Position numbers and translations under genes: made by a program
In this document: positions 15,880-24,939 of the stretch, in pieces
Position numbering within the stretch: the first letter of the stretch is position 1
How the letters are laid out: the number at the start of each line of letters is the position of its first letter
Assembly: GCF_036226885.1 (NCBI RefSeq)
Contig: NZ_CP109027.1
Span: 6,820,001-6,884,000 of the forward strand
Direction of reading: 5' to 3'
Origin: Streptomyces sp. NBC_00663
GTDB lineage: Bacteria > Actinomycetota > Actinomycetes > Streptomycetales > Streptomycetaceae
Length of the DNA: 64,000 nt
Notes under the pieces: model-generated
What the model saw: the letters and a program-made list of their open reading frames with translations, nothing else
The model's database searches: none
Told to the model about the DNA's origin: nothing

Positions 15880-16666
15880 CCGAGCAGTAGTCGCCGGTCT
15901 GCCAGAACCGGTAAAGGTCCTGGCCGCAGTAAGTCTCCAGGTCGCTGATGCCGAGCGAGGCCAGGATCGAGTCGATCAGGTCGAAGAAGGCGTGGTTGAC
16001 CGACGGCACCCACAGCAGCGCGAAGACGAACAGCAGACCGAACGGGGCGAAGGGCTCCACCTGGCGCTTGATCCTGTACGACAGCCAGGGCTCGATGACC
16101 CCGTAGCCGTCCAGGCCCGGGACCGGCAGGAAGTTCAGGATCGCCGCCGTCACCTGGAGCAGGGCGAGGAAGGCCAGCGCGAACCGGAAGTCGGTCGGCA
16201 CGCCGTCCAGGGCGTCCAGCCAGAACGGGGCGGTGCACACGACCGCGAACAGCACGTTGGTCAGCGGTCCGGCCGCCGAGATCAGACTGTGCTTCCAGCG
16301 CCCCCGGATCCGCCCGCGCTCGATGAACACCGCACCGCCGGGCAGACCGATCCCGCCCATGATCACGAAGAGGACGGGCAGGACGATGCTCAGCAGGGCG
16401 TGGGTGTACTTGAGCGGGTTCAGGGTCAGATAGCCCTTCGAGCCGACCGAGATGTCACCGCTGTGCAGGGCGGTACGCGCGTGCGCGTACTCATGCAGAC
16501 ACAGGGAGACGATCCACGCGGCCGTCACGAACAGGAACACCGCCACCCCGGGCTGCTCCGCGAACCCGGACCAGGTGGCCCACCCGGTCACCGCCGTCAC
16601 GGCGAGGATCCCGACGAAGACGGGGCTGATCCGCCGGTCGCTGCGGCGGGCGGCAGTGGCTGTCAT
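15869..16666 (-). CDS. Site-2 protease family (M50) membrane metalloprotease
   Basis: An intramembrane zinc protease, 265 residues, with about six hydrophobic segments. The HExxH motif is LHEYAHA early in the protein, and the third ligand motif NFLPVPGLDGYG (N-x-x-P-x-P-x-L-D-G) follows. There is no PDZ domain, so it is the compact type. ATG at 16666 was preferred to a GTG eight codons upstream because GGGGGAA lies at proper distance before it. Substrates are unknown; related proteases cleave anti-sigma factors or membrane precursors. Confidence 0.92.
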   Translation of the reverse strand: MTATAARRSDRRISPVFVGILAVTAVTGWATWSGFAEQPGVAVFLFVTAAWIVSLCLHEYAHARTALHSGDISVGSKGYLTLNPLKYTHALLSIVLPVLFVIMGGIGLPGGAVFIERGRIRGRWKHSLISAAGPLTNVLFAVVCTAPFWLDALDGVPTDFRFALAFLALLQVTAAILNFLPVPGLDGYGVIEPWLSYRIKRQVEPFAPFGLLFVFALLWVPSVNHAFFDLIDSILASLGISDLETYCGQDLYRFWQTGDYCSVSS

Positions 16667-16845
16667 GGGGTTCCCCCGACTCTCGTACACGCTCTGGGAC
16701 TGCCCGACCGTACCGGGCGTACGACGAAAACGTCTCGCGGTGGGTCATCGGTTCCGTAGAAGGTGGGGGACATGGGGTGGTGGCACCCGACACCGCCGCG
16801 CCGACGCCCGCATCCCCGTGACCGCGCCCTGAACGACCGGAGACA

Positions 16846-19800
16846 ATGGACCCCGTGCGCTATCGCATCCTCGGCACCACCCAGGCACTCCGTTTCGACG
16901 GCACCCCGCTTCCGGTCGGCGGGGCGCGGCTGCGTGCTCTGCTGACCGTGCTCGCCCTGCGGCCCGGCCGCACCGTGGCCGTGGGGCTGCTGGTCGCCGA
17001 GGTGTGGGACGGCGACCCGCCCGCCGACGCGCCCGCCGCGCTCCAGGCGCTGGTCGGGCGGCTGCGCAGGGCCCTCGGCGCGGACGCCGTCGCCTCCGTG
17101 GACGGCGGTTACCGGCTCGTCGCGGCCCCCGACGACATCGACCTGCATCGCTTCGACCGGCTCACCGGCGAGGGCACGCGGGCGCTGGCCGACGACGATC
17201 CGGCGAAGGCGGCCGGTGTCCTCGACGACGCGCTCGCCCTGTGGCGCGGCCCCGCCCTCGCCGATCTGCCCGACCGCACCGCCGAGTCGGCGCGCTGGGA
17301 GGCCCGACGCCTGGACGCGCTGCGCGCCCGCCACACCGCGGCCCTCGCCCTCGGCCACGCCGAGCAGTCCCTGCCCGAGCTGACCGCCCTCTGCGACACC
17401 CACCCCCTCGACGAACCCCTCCAGGCCCTCCGCCTGCGCGCCCTGCGCGACGCGGGCCGCACGGCGGAGGCGCTGGCCGCCTACGAGGACGTACGCCAGC
17501 TGCTGGCAGACCGCCTCGGAGCGGACCCGGGCCCGGAACTACGGGCGCTGCACGGGGAGTTGCTGGACCAGCTGCCGTCGGCGCCCGCGGTGCCCGTCCC
17601 GGTTCCGGCCGCCGGCGCCGGCACCCCCACCCCCGGCAACCTCCGCGCCCGCCTCACCTCCTTCGTCGGGCGGGAAGCCGATATCGAGGCCATCCGGGGG
17701 GATCTCGCGGCGGCGCGGCTCGTCACGCTGCTCGGGCCCGGCGGGGCGGGGAAGACGCGGCTGTCGCAGGAGGCGGCCGAGACCGTGGGGGACGCGGCGC
17801 GGGACGGGGTGTGGCTGGCCGAGCTCGCGCCGGTCGATGATCCGGCCGGTGTGCCGGAGGCCGTGCTGACCGCCGTCGGCGCCCGCGAGACCGTGCTGTA
17901 CGGGGCCGGCGCCGAGGCGATGCGGGCCGGGAACGAGCGGCACGACGACCCCGTCGAGCGGCTCGTCGAGCACTGCGGCAGACGCCGGATGCTGCTGATC
18001 CTCGACAACTGCGAGCATGTCGTCGAGGCCGCCGCCCGCCTGGTCGCGGCCCTCCTGGAACGGTGCCCGCACCTGACAGTCCTGGCCACCAGCCGTGAAT
18101 CCCTGGGCGTACCGGGGGAGTTGCTGCGGCCGGTGGACCCGCTGCCCGAACCCGTCGCGCTGCGGCTGCTCGCCGACCGCGGGGCCGCGGCCCGGCCCGG
18201 TTTCCGGGTCGAGGCCGACGAGGAGACCGCCGCGGCCTGCGCCGAGATCTGCCGGCGCCTCGACGGGCTCCCGCTCGGCATCGAGCTGGCGGCCGCCCGG
18301 CTACGGATGTTGACGCCACGTCAGATCGCCGACCGGCTCGACGACCGCTTCCGGCTGCTGACCTCCGGCAGCCGTACCGTCCTGCCCCGCCAGCAGACCC
18401 TGCGGGCCGTCGTCGACTGGTCGTGGGAGCTCCTGGACGAGGGGGAGCGGGAGGTGCTGCGGCGGCTCTCCGTGTTCGCGGGAGGGTGCGATCTCGCCGC
18501 CGCCGAGGCCGTGTGCGGTCCCGTGGCGCTGGACGCGCTCGGTTCTCTCGTCGACAAGTCCCTTGTGGTGGCCGAACCTTCGGACTGCGGAGGGATGCGC
18601 TACCGGCTCCTGGAGACCGTCGCCGAGTACGCGGGCGAGCGTCTCGACGAGAGCGGGCGGCGGGCCGAGGCCGGGCGCGCGCATCTGACGTACTACCGCG
18701 AACTCGCCCGTGCCACCGACCCGTTGCTGCGCGGACCCGGCCAACTCGCCGCCATCGGGCTGCTGGAGCGGGAGTACGAGAACCTGCGCACCGCCCTGCG
18801 GCTCGCCGTCGCCGAGCGGGACGAGCAGGAGGGCCTCTGTCTGATCCTGTCGCTGGCCTGGTACTGGCAGATGCGCGATCTGAAGATCGAGGCCCGCAAC
18901 TGGTCCAAGGAGGTCATGGCCCTCGGCCCCGACCCGTTCACCGACCCCGTCCGCCCCGCCCGGCCGGTGTGGCAGCGCTGCACGGACCACCCGCTGCCGT
19001 GGACGGGGGAGGTCCTGGCGGAAGGCCGACGCGGTCTGCATCTGGTCCATCTCGCCTGCATGGACACCGAGTTGGACGCCTGGCAGACCCCCGAGGCGCA
19101 GGCCAAGCTGCGGTCCATCGCCCTCACCTACGAACCCGGTCAGCCGCAGACCTGCCGGGTCCCCGGCTCCCTGTGGTTCTTCGCCGTCATGCTCTCCGGC
19201 GACATGGAGCGGCTGCGGCGGGTCATCGACGCGACCGTGCGCACCTCCCGCGAGACGCCCGGCTACGACTGGGAGCTGGCCGCGAGTCTGCAATGGCGCG
19301 CCAACCTGTTCGCCAACCGCGTCGACTGGGCGGGCGACGCCATCCGGGACGCCGACGAGTCACTGGCCATCTACGAGCGCCTCGGTGACCTGTGGGGCAC
19401 CGCCGAGGCGCTCTCCGCGCGGGCCGAGTCCCATGAGCGCAAGGGCCGTTGGGGCGACGCGGCGGCCGACTACGAGGCGGGGATCGACATCGCCGCCCGG
19501 CTCGGCGCCCGCGCCCAGCAGGCGGTGCTGAAGGCCCGGCTCGGCAGCGTGCTGATGGAGTCGGACCCCGAGCACGGGGAGCGGCTGCTGCGCGAGGTGA
19601 TCGCCATGCAGGGCGGCGGCCACAACGACGCGATGCCCGCCGCCCGGCTCTTCCTCTCCGCCCGGCTCGCCCAGACCGGCCGCGTCACCGAGGCGCGCGA
19701 GCAACTCCGGCTGCTTCGCGAGGGTTTCGGCATCGCCCACTTCATCATCTTCGACGCCTTCATCCTCGGCGCGGAGGCCTTGGTGGAAGCGGCCGACGGC

Positions 19801-20139
19801 CGCTTCGCAGCCTGCCTCGACAAGGTCCGCCAGGCCCTCGGCAAGGCCGAGGACCCGCTGTCCCAGGCCATCGCCCCGCACATGCGCGCCCAGTACCTGC
19901 ACATCGCCGCCCTCGGCCTGGCCGGTGTGGACGGCGGCGGGCGCGCCCCGGACGGGGCCCGCTGTCTCGCGGCCGGCGACGCGATGCTGCCGCCCTCCCA
20001 TGTCCCGCAGAGCTACGAACGGGAGGCCCGCGACCGGGCCGAGCGCGAGCTGCGCGCCCGGCTCGGCGACGCGGCCTACGGCACGGCGTACGACGAGGGC
20101 GCCGGTCTCTCCCCCGGGGAGGCCGCCGCCCTCGTCTGA
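16846..20139 (+). CDS. AfsR-like SARP transcriptional regulator with NB-ARC and TPR domains
   Basis: A 1097-residue regulator of the large SARP class. Residues about 5-95 form the winged-helix DNA-binding domain, 97-240 the bacterial transcriptional activation domain (LHRFDRLTGEG through DQLPSAP), and about 270-520 an NB-ARC ATPase with P-loop LLGPGGAGKTRLS near 292 and a Walker B-like LLILDNCEHVV. The rest is TPR-like helical repeats. The ATG follows GGAGACA. Large SARPs sense ATP state or ligands and activate secondary metabolism or other regulons by binding heptameric direct repeats. No biosynthetic cluster adjoins. The convergent ABC exporter and the downstream drug exporter are possible targets. 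Confidence 0.93.
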   Translation: MDPVRYRILGTTQALRFDGTPLPVGGARLRALLTVLALRPGRTVAVGLLVAEVWDGDPPADAPAALQALVGRLRRALGADAVASVDGGYRLVAAPDDIDLHRFDRLTGEGTRALADDDPAKAAGVLDDALALWRGPALADLPDRTAESARWEARRLDALRARHTAALALGHAEQSLPELTALCDTHPLDEPLQALRLRALRDAGRTAEALAAYEDVRQLLADRLGADPGPELRALHGELLDQLPSAPAVPVPVPAAGAGTPTPGNLRARLTSFVGREADIEAIRGDLAAARLVTLLGPGGAGKTRLSQEAAETVGDAARDGVWLAELAPVDDPAGVPEAVLTAVGARETVLYGAGAEAMRAGNERHDDPVERLVEHCGRRRMLLILDNCEHVVEAAARLVAALLERCPHLTVLATSRESLGVPGELLRPVDPLPEPVALRLLADRGAAARPGFRVEADEETAAACAEICRRLDGLPLGIELAAARLRMLTPRQIADRLDDRFRLLTSGSRTVLPRQQTLRAVVDWSWELLDEGEREVLRRLSVFAGGCDLAAAEAVCGPVALDALGSLVDKSLVVAEPSDCGGMRYRLLETVAEYAGERLDESGRRAEAGRAHLTYYRELARATDPLLRGPGQLAAIGLLEREYENLRTALRLAVAERDEQEGLCLILSLAWYWQMRDLKIEARNWSKEVMALGPDPFTDPVRPARPVWQRCTDHPLPWTGEVLAEGRRGLHLVHLACMDTELDAWQTPEAQAKLRSIALTYEPGQPQTCRVPGSLWFFAVMLSGDMERLRRVIDATVRTSRETPGYDWELAASLQWRANLFANRVDWAGDAIRDADESLAIYERLGDLWGTAEALSARAESHERKGRWGDAAADYEAGIDIAARLGARAQQAVLKARLGSVLMESDPEHGERLLREVIAMQGGGHNDAMPAARLFLSARLAQTGRVTEAREQLRLLREGFGIAHFIIFDAFILGAEALVEAADGRFAACLDKVRQALGKAEDPLSQAIAPHMRAQYLHIAALGLAGVDGGGRAPDGARCLAAGDAMLPPSHVPQSYEREARDRAERELRARLGDAAYGTAYDEGAGLSPGEAAALV

Positions 20140-20158
20140 ACCGTGCCGCCGCCCGGTG

Positions 20159-20992
20159 TCAGCTCTTCGTCCGGAACTTGTGGATCGCCACCGGCGCCAT
20201 CACCGCGGTGATCGCCACCGACCAGGCGAGGGTCACCCACAGGTCGTGCGCGACGGGGCCGCCGATCATGAGTCCGCGCGCGGCGTCCGCCAGCGTGGAC
20301 AGCGGGTTGTAGTCGGTGAAGGTCTGGAGCCAGCCCGGCATCGAGGTCGTCGGCGCGAAGATCGACGAGCCGAACTGGAGCGGGAACAGCACCAGGAAGC
20401 CCATCGCCTGCACCGACTGCGCGCTCTTCATGACCACGCCCAGGGTGAGGAACACCCACATGATCGACGAGGCGAACGCGGTGGCCAGCGCGACGGTCGC
20501 GAACAGGCCGGGCCAGTTGGTGATGTCGAAGCCGACGGCGACGGAGACGAGCATCAGCACGGTCGTCGCGAACAGCATCCGCATCAGCTCGACGGAGATC
20601 TTCGCGAACAGCACCGATCCGCGCCCGATCGGCAGCGACCGGAACCGGTCCATGACACCGGAGTTGAAGTCCTGGCTGAACCCGGTTCCGACCCCCTGGG
20701 ACAGGGTCATGCTCATCATCGCGATCATGCCGGGGATGACGTACTGCACGTACTGGTCCTGGCCGCCGCCCAGCGCCTGCCCGATGGAGCCGCCGAAGAC
20801 GAACACGAACAGCAGGGTGAAGATGACCGGCATCAGCAGCGCGTCGGCCATCGACTCGGGGTCCTGACGGATCCACAGCAGGTTGCGGCGGACGAGGGCG
20901 CCGGTGTGCCGCAGATGCCCGCGCAGCGGGATCCGGACGTCGTCGGCGGGCTTGGCAGCGCTGTCGGCGGGGGTGAGAGTGGCGGCGCTCAT
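20159..20992 (-). CDS. ABC-2 type permease (DrrB-like)
   Basis: The membrane partner of the adjacent ATPase, 277 residues with six hydrophobic segments and a cytoplasmic N-terminus. The FSQDFNSGVMDRFRSLPIGRGSVLFAK stretch is the conserved loop of daunorubicin-resistance-type ABC-2 permeases. Its ATG overlaps the stop of the ATPase gene (ATGA), so they are translationally coupled. Export of a hydrophobic drug or lipid is likely; the substrate is unknown. It is convergent with the SARP gene, with 19 bp between stops. Confidence 0.93.
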   Translation of the reverse strand: MSAATLTPADSAAKPADDVRIPLRGHLRHTGALVRRNLLWIRQDPESMADALLMPVIFTLLFVFVFGGSIGQALGGGQDQYVQYVIPGMIAMMSMTLSQGVGTGFSQDFNSGVMDRFRSLPIGRGSVLFAKISVELMRMLFATTVLMLVSVAVGFDITNWPGLFATVALATAFASSIMWVFLTLGVVMKSAQSVQAMGFLVLFPLQFGSSIFAPTTSMPGWLQTFTDYNPLSTLADAARGLMIGGPVAHDLWVTLAWSVAITAVMAPVAIHKFRTKS

Positions 20993-22014
20993 ACGGCGAC
21001 CTCCTCGCGGGTCTCGGTGGGCACGGTGTCCTGCGGGGCACTGGCGCGGTGGCCGGTGAGGGACAGGAACACCTCGTCCAGGCTGGGCAGTTCGGTGGTG
21101 ATGGCGGAGACGGTGATGCCGCGCGCGGTGACCGCGCCGACCACCGCGGTCAGCTGCTCGTCGCTGAGGATCGGCACCAGCAGGGAGCCGGACTCGGGGT
21201 CGACGGTGGTGGTGGCGAGGCCCGTGATGCCGAGGCCGTCGAGGTGACCGGCGAGCGGGCGCAGGTGCAGCGGGTCGGCGGGCCGTACCCGCAGCGTCCG
21301 GCCGCCGACCTTCGCCTTCAGCTCCTCGATGCCACCGCCCGCGATGACCTTGCCGCGGTCGACCACGGTCAGCTCGGAGGCCAGTTGCTCGGCCTCCTCC
21401 ATGTACTGGGTGGTGAGCAGGACGGTGACCCCGTCACCCACCATCCGCTTGACCTCGTCCCACACCTCGTTGCGGGTGCGCGGGTCGAGGCCGGTGGTCG
21501 GCTCGTCCAGGAAGAGCACGGCGGGGTGCCCGATCATGGAGGCGGCCAGGTCGAGGCGGCGGCGCATACCGCCGGAGTAGGTGCTCGCCGGGCGCTTGGC
21601 GGCCTCGGTGAGCGAGAACCGCTCCAGCAGCTCGTCGGCCCGGCGGCGGGCCTCCTTGCGGGGCAGGTCGAGCAGCCGGCCGATCATGTAGAGGTTCTCC
21701 CAGCCGGGGAGCTTCTCGTCGACGGAGGCGTACTGCCCGGTGAGCCCTATCACCCGGCGCAGCTGCCGCGGCTGCCGTACGACGTCGTACCCGGCGACCG
21801 TGGCACGGCCGGCGTCGGGGGAGAGGAGGGTGGACAGGATCCGCACGAGGGTGGTCTTGCCGGCGCCGTTCGGCCCGAGCACACCCATCACGGTGCCCTC
21901 ACGCACATCCAGGTCGACGCCGTCCAGCGCCTTGGTCTCGCCGTAGTGCTTGACCAGTCCCCGCACGGAAACGGCGGTGTCGGCGCCGCTGCGGTTGTTG
22001 TCGATTCGCGTCAT
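20989..22014 (-). CDS. ABC transporter ATP-binding protein (DrrA-like)
   Basis: The ATPase of a two-gene exporter. It has Walker A GPNGAGKTT, Q-loop GLTGQYASVDEKL, the ABC signature YSGGMRRRLD, Walker B AVLFLDEPTTG, and the C-terminal DUF4162-type extension typical of DrrA. The ATG at 22014 gives 340 residues. A GTG ten codons earlier (22044) is possible, and neither has a strong ribosome-binding site, so leaderless initiation should be considered. Upstream lie direct repeats (22038-22096) that may be a regulator site. Confidence 0.93.
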   Translation of the reverse strand: MTRIDNNRSGADTAVSVRGLVKHYGETKALDGVDLDVREGTVMGVLGPNGAGKTTLVRILSTLLSPDAGRATVAGYDVVRQPRQLRRVIGLTGQYASVDEKLPGWENLYMIGRLLDLPRKEARRRADELLERFSLTEAAKRPASTYSGGMRRRLDLAASMIGHPAVLFLDEPTTGLDPRTRNEVWDEVKRMVGDGVTVLLTTQYMEEAEQLASELTVVDRGKVIAGGGIEELKAKVGGRTLRVRPADPLHLRPLAGHLDGLGITGLATTTVDPESGSLLVPILSDEQLTAVVGAVTARGITVSAITTELPSLDEVFLSLTGHRASAPQDTVPTETREEVAV

Positions 22015-22037
22015 GCCGAGAACGGTGCCAGGGCCCA

Positions 22038-22096
22038 CCGACAAACGACCTACAGGTCACCGACAGCGGCCCACGGCCACCTACAGAGCGCCGACA
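22038..22096. promoter_or_regulatory. Direct repeats upstream of the DrrAB-like exporter
   Basis: The composite ACCTACAG-N4/5-CCGACA occurs at 22048-22065 and again at 22079-22096, a 31-bp period (three helical turns). A further CCGACA lies at 22038. The block begins 24 bp before the ATPase start codon. Direct rather than inverted symmetry suggests an activator of SARP or similar type. Confidence 0.5.
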
Positions 22097-22102
22097 AAGG
22101 CA

Positions 22103-22135
22103 GCAGCCCGCCGATGGGGGAAGTCGGCGGGCTGC
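22103..22135 (-). terminator. Terminator after panB
   Basis: A perfect 12-bp stem, GCAGCCCGCCGA (22103-22114) and TCGGCGGGCTGC (22124-22135), with a 9-nt loop, lies 19 bp after the panB stop. There is no T-run, as is common in Streptomyces. Confidence 0.75.
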
Positions 22136-22153
22136 CTCTGTACCGCTGTGGCT

Positions 22154-23020
22154 CTAGTGGACGCTGTGCTCCTCCTGCGGGAACGTCCCGCCGACCACGT
22201 CCTCGGCGAACGCCTTCACCGCGTCGCCCATGACCGTGCGCAGATCGGCGTACTGCTTGACGAACTTCGGGACCCGGCCGCCGGTCAGACCGAGCATGTC
22301 GGTCCACACCAGCACCTGCGCGTCCGTCTCCGGACCCGCGCCGATGCCGACCGTCGGGATGTGCAGCGTGCGGGTGACCTCGGCCGCGAGCTCGGCCGGG
22401 ACCAGCTCCAGGACGACCGCGAAGGCACCGGCGTCCTGCACGGCCTTCGCGTCGCGCAGCAGCTGCGCCGCCGCCTCCTCGCCGCGGCCCTGGACGCGGT
22501 AGCCCATGGCGTTGACGGACTGCGGGGTGAGGCCGATGTGGGCCATCACCGGGATGCCGGACTCCACGAGGAGCCGGATCTGGTCGTACGACCGCTCGCC
22601 GCCCTCCAGCTTGACCGCCCCGACCCCGGCGTCCTTGATCAGCCGGGTGGCCGAGCGCAGGGCCTGTACGGAGCCCTCCTGGTACGAGCCGAAGGGGAGG
22701 TCGGCGACGATCAGGGCGCGGGAGGTGCCCCGGACCACGGCCGCCGACAGCATGGTCATCTCGTCCATGGTGACGGGGACGGTCGACTCGTACCCGAGCG
22801 CGACGTTGCCCGCGGAGTCCCCGACGAGCAGGACCGGGATACCGGCCTCGTCGAACACCGCAGCGGTACCCGAGTCGTAGGCGGTGAGCATGGGCCACTT
22901 CTCGCCGCGCTCCTTGGCGAGGGCGAGGTCCCGGACGGTGAGGCGGCGAGTGCCCTTCCCCCCGTACAGCGCTTTGCTGCCGTCGGAGGGCTTGGTCTGG
23001 GCAGCCGAAAGCTGCGTCAT
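22154..23020 (-). CDS. panB: 3-methyl-2-oxobutanoate hydroxymethyltransferase
   Basis: Makes ketopantoate from alpha-ketoisovalerate using 5,10-methylene-THF, the first step of pantothenate synthesis. It is 288 residues, with LTAYDSGTAAVFDEAGIPVLLVGDSAGNV (metal-binding aspartate), VKLEGGE, MAHIGLTPQSV, LELVPAELA (catalytic glutamate region) and TVGIGAGPETDAQVLVW all present. The ATG at 23020 was chosen over upstream starts because GAAGGAGCC sits at the right spacing. It stands alone without panC or panD. The 258-bp region to the divergent drug exporter carries two regulatory elements. Confidence 0.95.
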   Translation of the reverse strand: MTQLSAAQTKPSDGSKALYGGKGTRRLTVRDLALAKERGEKWPMLTAYDSGTAAVFDEAGIPVLLVGDSAGNVALGYESTVPVTMDEMTMLSAAVVRGTSRALIVADLPFGSYQEGSVQALRSATRLIKDAGVGAVKLEGGERSYDQIRLLVESGIPVMAHIGLTPQSVNAMGYRVQGRGEEAAAQLLRDAKAVQDAGAFAVVLELVPAELAAEVTRTLHIPTVGIGAGPETDAQVLVWTDMLGLTGGRVPKFVKQYADLRTVMGDAVKAFAEDVVGGTFPQEEHSVH

Positions 23021-23188
23021 GGCAACGGCTCCTTCAGTCATCTCGAGGCGCCCTGACGGCGTCCCCGGATCCCCTCCATGGTGGCACCTCGTGCCACGCG
23101 CGGCCAGAGCGGGTGGCAGGACATGGGTCACGCGTCGAGCGGCTCACGTCCGATGCCCTAGGTCCGGGGGGATCCGGGGGCAAGGACT

Positions 23189-23229
23189 CCGTAAAGTCCG
23201 TTAAGGGCTGCGTAAGGTCTCCGTAAAGG
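23189..23229. promoter_or_regulatory. Four direct repeats of CCGTAAAGG type
   Basis: CCGTAAAG (23189), CCGTTAAGG (23198), GCGTAAGG (23210) and CCGTAAAGG (23221) are spaced 9, 12 and 11 bp apart, close to helical periodicity. They lie directly before the palindromic operator of the drug exporter gene. The arrangement resembles activator direct repeats such as SARP sites; no regulator is proven. Confidence 0.5.
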
Positions 23230-23260
23230 ATTCCGATACGAGACGGTTCCGTATCGGAAT
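23230..23260. promoter_or_regulatory. Large palindromic operator upstream of DHA2 exporter
   Basis: A perfect 11-bp inverted repeat ATTCCGATACG / CGTATCGGAAT with a 9-bp spacer, and a nested ACGG-TT-CCGT. It ends 18 bp before the exporter ATG. This is the classic operator layout for a TetR repressor, and such a gene lies immediately downstream of the exporter. Confidence 0.8.
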
Positions 23261-23278
23261 TCACCTAGGCTCGACGGC

Positions 23279-24877
23279 ATGACCTCTCCTGCCGACCGCG
23301 CCGCGCCGGGCCCGACCGTTTCCGAGGCCGTGCACCGGCGTCGCTGGGCGATCCTCGGTGTGCTGATGCTCAGCCTGCTGATCGTGGTGCTCGACAACTC
23401 GATCCTGAACGTCGCGATCAAGACGATCTCGACCCCCGCTCCGACCGGCCTGGGCGCCACCCAGAGCGAGCTGGAGTGGGCGATCAACGCCTACACCCTC
23501 GTCTTCGCGGGCCTTCTGTTCAGCGCCGGGCTCCTCGGTGACCGGCTCGGCCGCAAGCGGGTCCTGCTCGGCGGGCTCGCCGTGTTCGGCATCGGCTCCG
23601 CGCTCGCCGCGACCGCCGGGTCGCCGACCGAGCTGATCACGTTCCGCGCCGTCATGGGTCTCGGCGCCGCGTTCGTGATGCCGGCCACGCTCGCCGTCCT
23701 CATGAACGTCTTCGAGCGCGAGGAGCAGCCCAAGGCCATCGGCATCTGGGCCGGCGGCGTCGGCCTCGCCATCGCCATAGGGCCGATCACCGGCGGAGTG
23801 CTCCTCGACCACTTCTGGTGGGGCTCGGTCTTCCTCATCAACGTGCCGATCGTGCTGCTCGCGCTGGCGCTGATGCTGTGGCTGGTGCCGGATTCCCGTG
23901 ACCCCAACCCGGGCCGCATCGACCCGATCGGCGTCGTCCTGTCCGTCGTCGGACTGGTCCTCCTCGTCTACGGCATCATCAAGGGCGGCCAGCTCGCCGA
24001 CTTCACGGACCCGGCGGTGCTGTCGACCATCGGCGCGGGTCTCGCCGTACTCGTCGCGTTCGTGGTGTTCGAGAAGCGCAGCGACCATCCGTCCATCGAC
24101 GTCACCTACTTCAAGAACAAGGTGTTCTCGGCCGCGATCGCCGCCATCGCGCTGGTCTTCTTCGCGCTGATGGGCGTGACGTTCTTCTCCGTCTTCTACA
24201 CCCAGAGCGTGCGCGGCTACTCGCCCCTTCAGACCGGTCTGCTGATGCTGCCGCTGGCCGCCGCGCAGATGATCTTCGCGCCGAGGGCCAGGCTGCTGGT
24301 CGACCGGTTCGGCAACAAGGCCACCACCACGACCGGCCTGCTGGTCATCGCCGCGATGCTGGCCGCGTTCGCCGGGTTCGAGGCGGACACGCCGATCTGG
24401 ATCCTCGAGGTCGTCTTCTTCCTCATGGGCGCCGGCATGGCGCACATCATGACCCCGGTCAGTGTCGTCATCATGCAGGCCCTGCCGCGCGAGAAGGCCG
24501 GCTCCGCCTCCGCCCTCAGCAACACCTTCCGCCAGGTCGGCGGCGCGCTGGGCATCGCGGTCCTCGGCTCGGTCCTCTCCACCGCGTACCGCAACGGCAT
24601 CGAGGACAAGCTCGGCCTGCTCCCGGCCGGCGCCCGGCACACCGCGGGCGAGTCCATCGAGGCCACGCTCGGCGTCGCCGAGAAGCTCGGCCCCAAGGGC
24701 AGCGCCCTGGTGGGCCCCGCCCACGACGCCTTCCTCCACGCCATGCACATCACCGCCCTGTGGGGTGCGGGCGTCGCCCTGATCGGCGCGGTCGTGGTCG
24801 CCGTCTTCCTGCCGGGCAGGCCGCCGGCCGACGACAAGGACGCGCAGGGGCGGGAGTTGGTCACCGCGGCGGAGTAG
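23279..24877 (+). CDS. DHA2-family (EmrB/QacA) MFS drug exporter
   Basis: A 532-residue, 14-helix proton-drug antiporter. Motif D1-like LDNSILNVAI is in helix 1, motif A GDRLGRKRVLLGG follows helix 2, and motif C-like GIWAGGVGLAIAIGPITGGVLLDHFWW is in helix 5, the antiporter signature. The start ATG lies 18 bp after a large palindrome and has no strong Shine-Dalgarno sequence. A TAGGCT at 23266 could be a -10 element for a leaderless transcript. The TetR-family gene 62 bp downstream is the likely repressor. Confidence 0.95.
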   Translation: MTSPADRAAPGPTVSEAVHRRRWAILGVLMLSLLIVVLDNSILNVAIKTISTPAPTGLGATQSELEWAINAYTLVFAGLLFSAGLLGDRLGRKRVLLGGLAVFGIGSALAATAGSPTELITFRAVMGLGAAFVMPATLAVLMNVFEREEQPKAIGIWAGGVGLAIAIGPITGGVLLDHFWWGSVFLINVPIVLLALALMLWLVPDSRDPNPGRIDPIGVVLSVVGLVLLVYGIIKGGQLADFTDPAVLSTIGAGLAVLVAFVVFEKRSDHPSIDVTYFKNKVFSAAIAAIALVFFALMGVTFFSVFYTQSVRGYSPLQTGLLMLPLAAAQMIFAPRARLLVDRFGNKATTTTGLLVIAAMLAAFAGFEADTPIWILEVVFFLMGAGMAHIMTPVSVVIMQALPREKAGSASALSNTFRQVGGALGIAVLGSVLSTAYRNGIEDKLGLLPAGARHTAGESIEATLGVAEKLGPKGSALVGPAHDAFLHAMHITALWGAGVALIGAVVVAVFLPGRPPADDKDAQGRELVTAAE

Positions 24878-24882
24878 CCGAG

Positions 24883-24896
24883 GCACGCGCGCGTGC
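24883..24896. promoter_or_regulatory. 14-bp perfect palindrome between exporter and TetR gene
   Basis: GCACGCGCGCGTGC is fully self-complementary and lies 5 bp after the exporter stop and 43 bp before the regulator's GTG. It may be a small hairpin or a second operator; symmetry alone does not decide. Confidence 0.4.
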
Positions 24897-24939
24897 GTAC
24901 GGGGAAAATCACCCCACACCACAGAAGGGACCCACCGAC

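Noticed and set aside
16846..24877. Antibiotic biosynthetic cluster around the SARP regulator and exporters
   Set aside because: No polyketide, peptide, terpene or tailoring enzymes lie nearby; the neighbours are panB, transporters and regulators.
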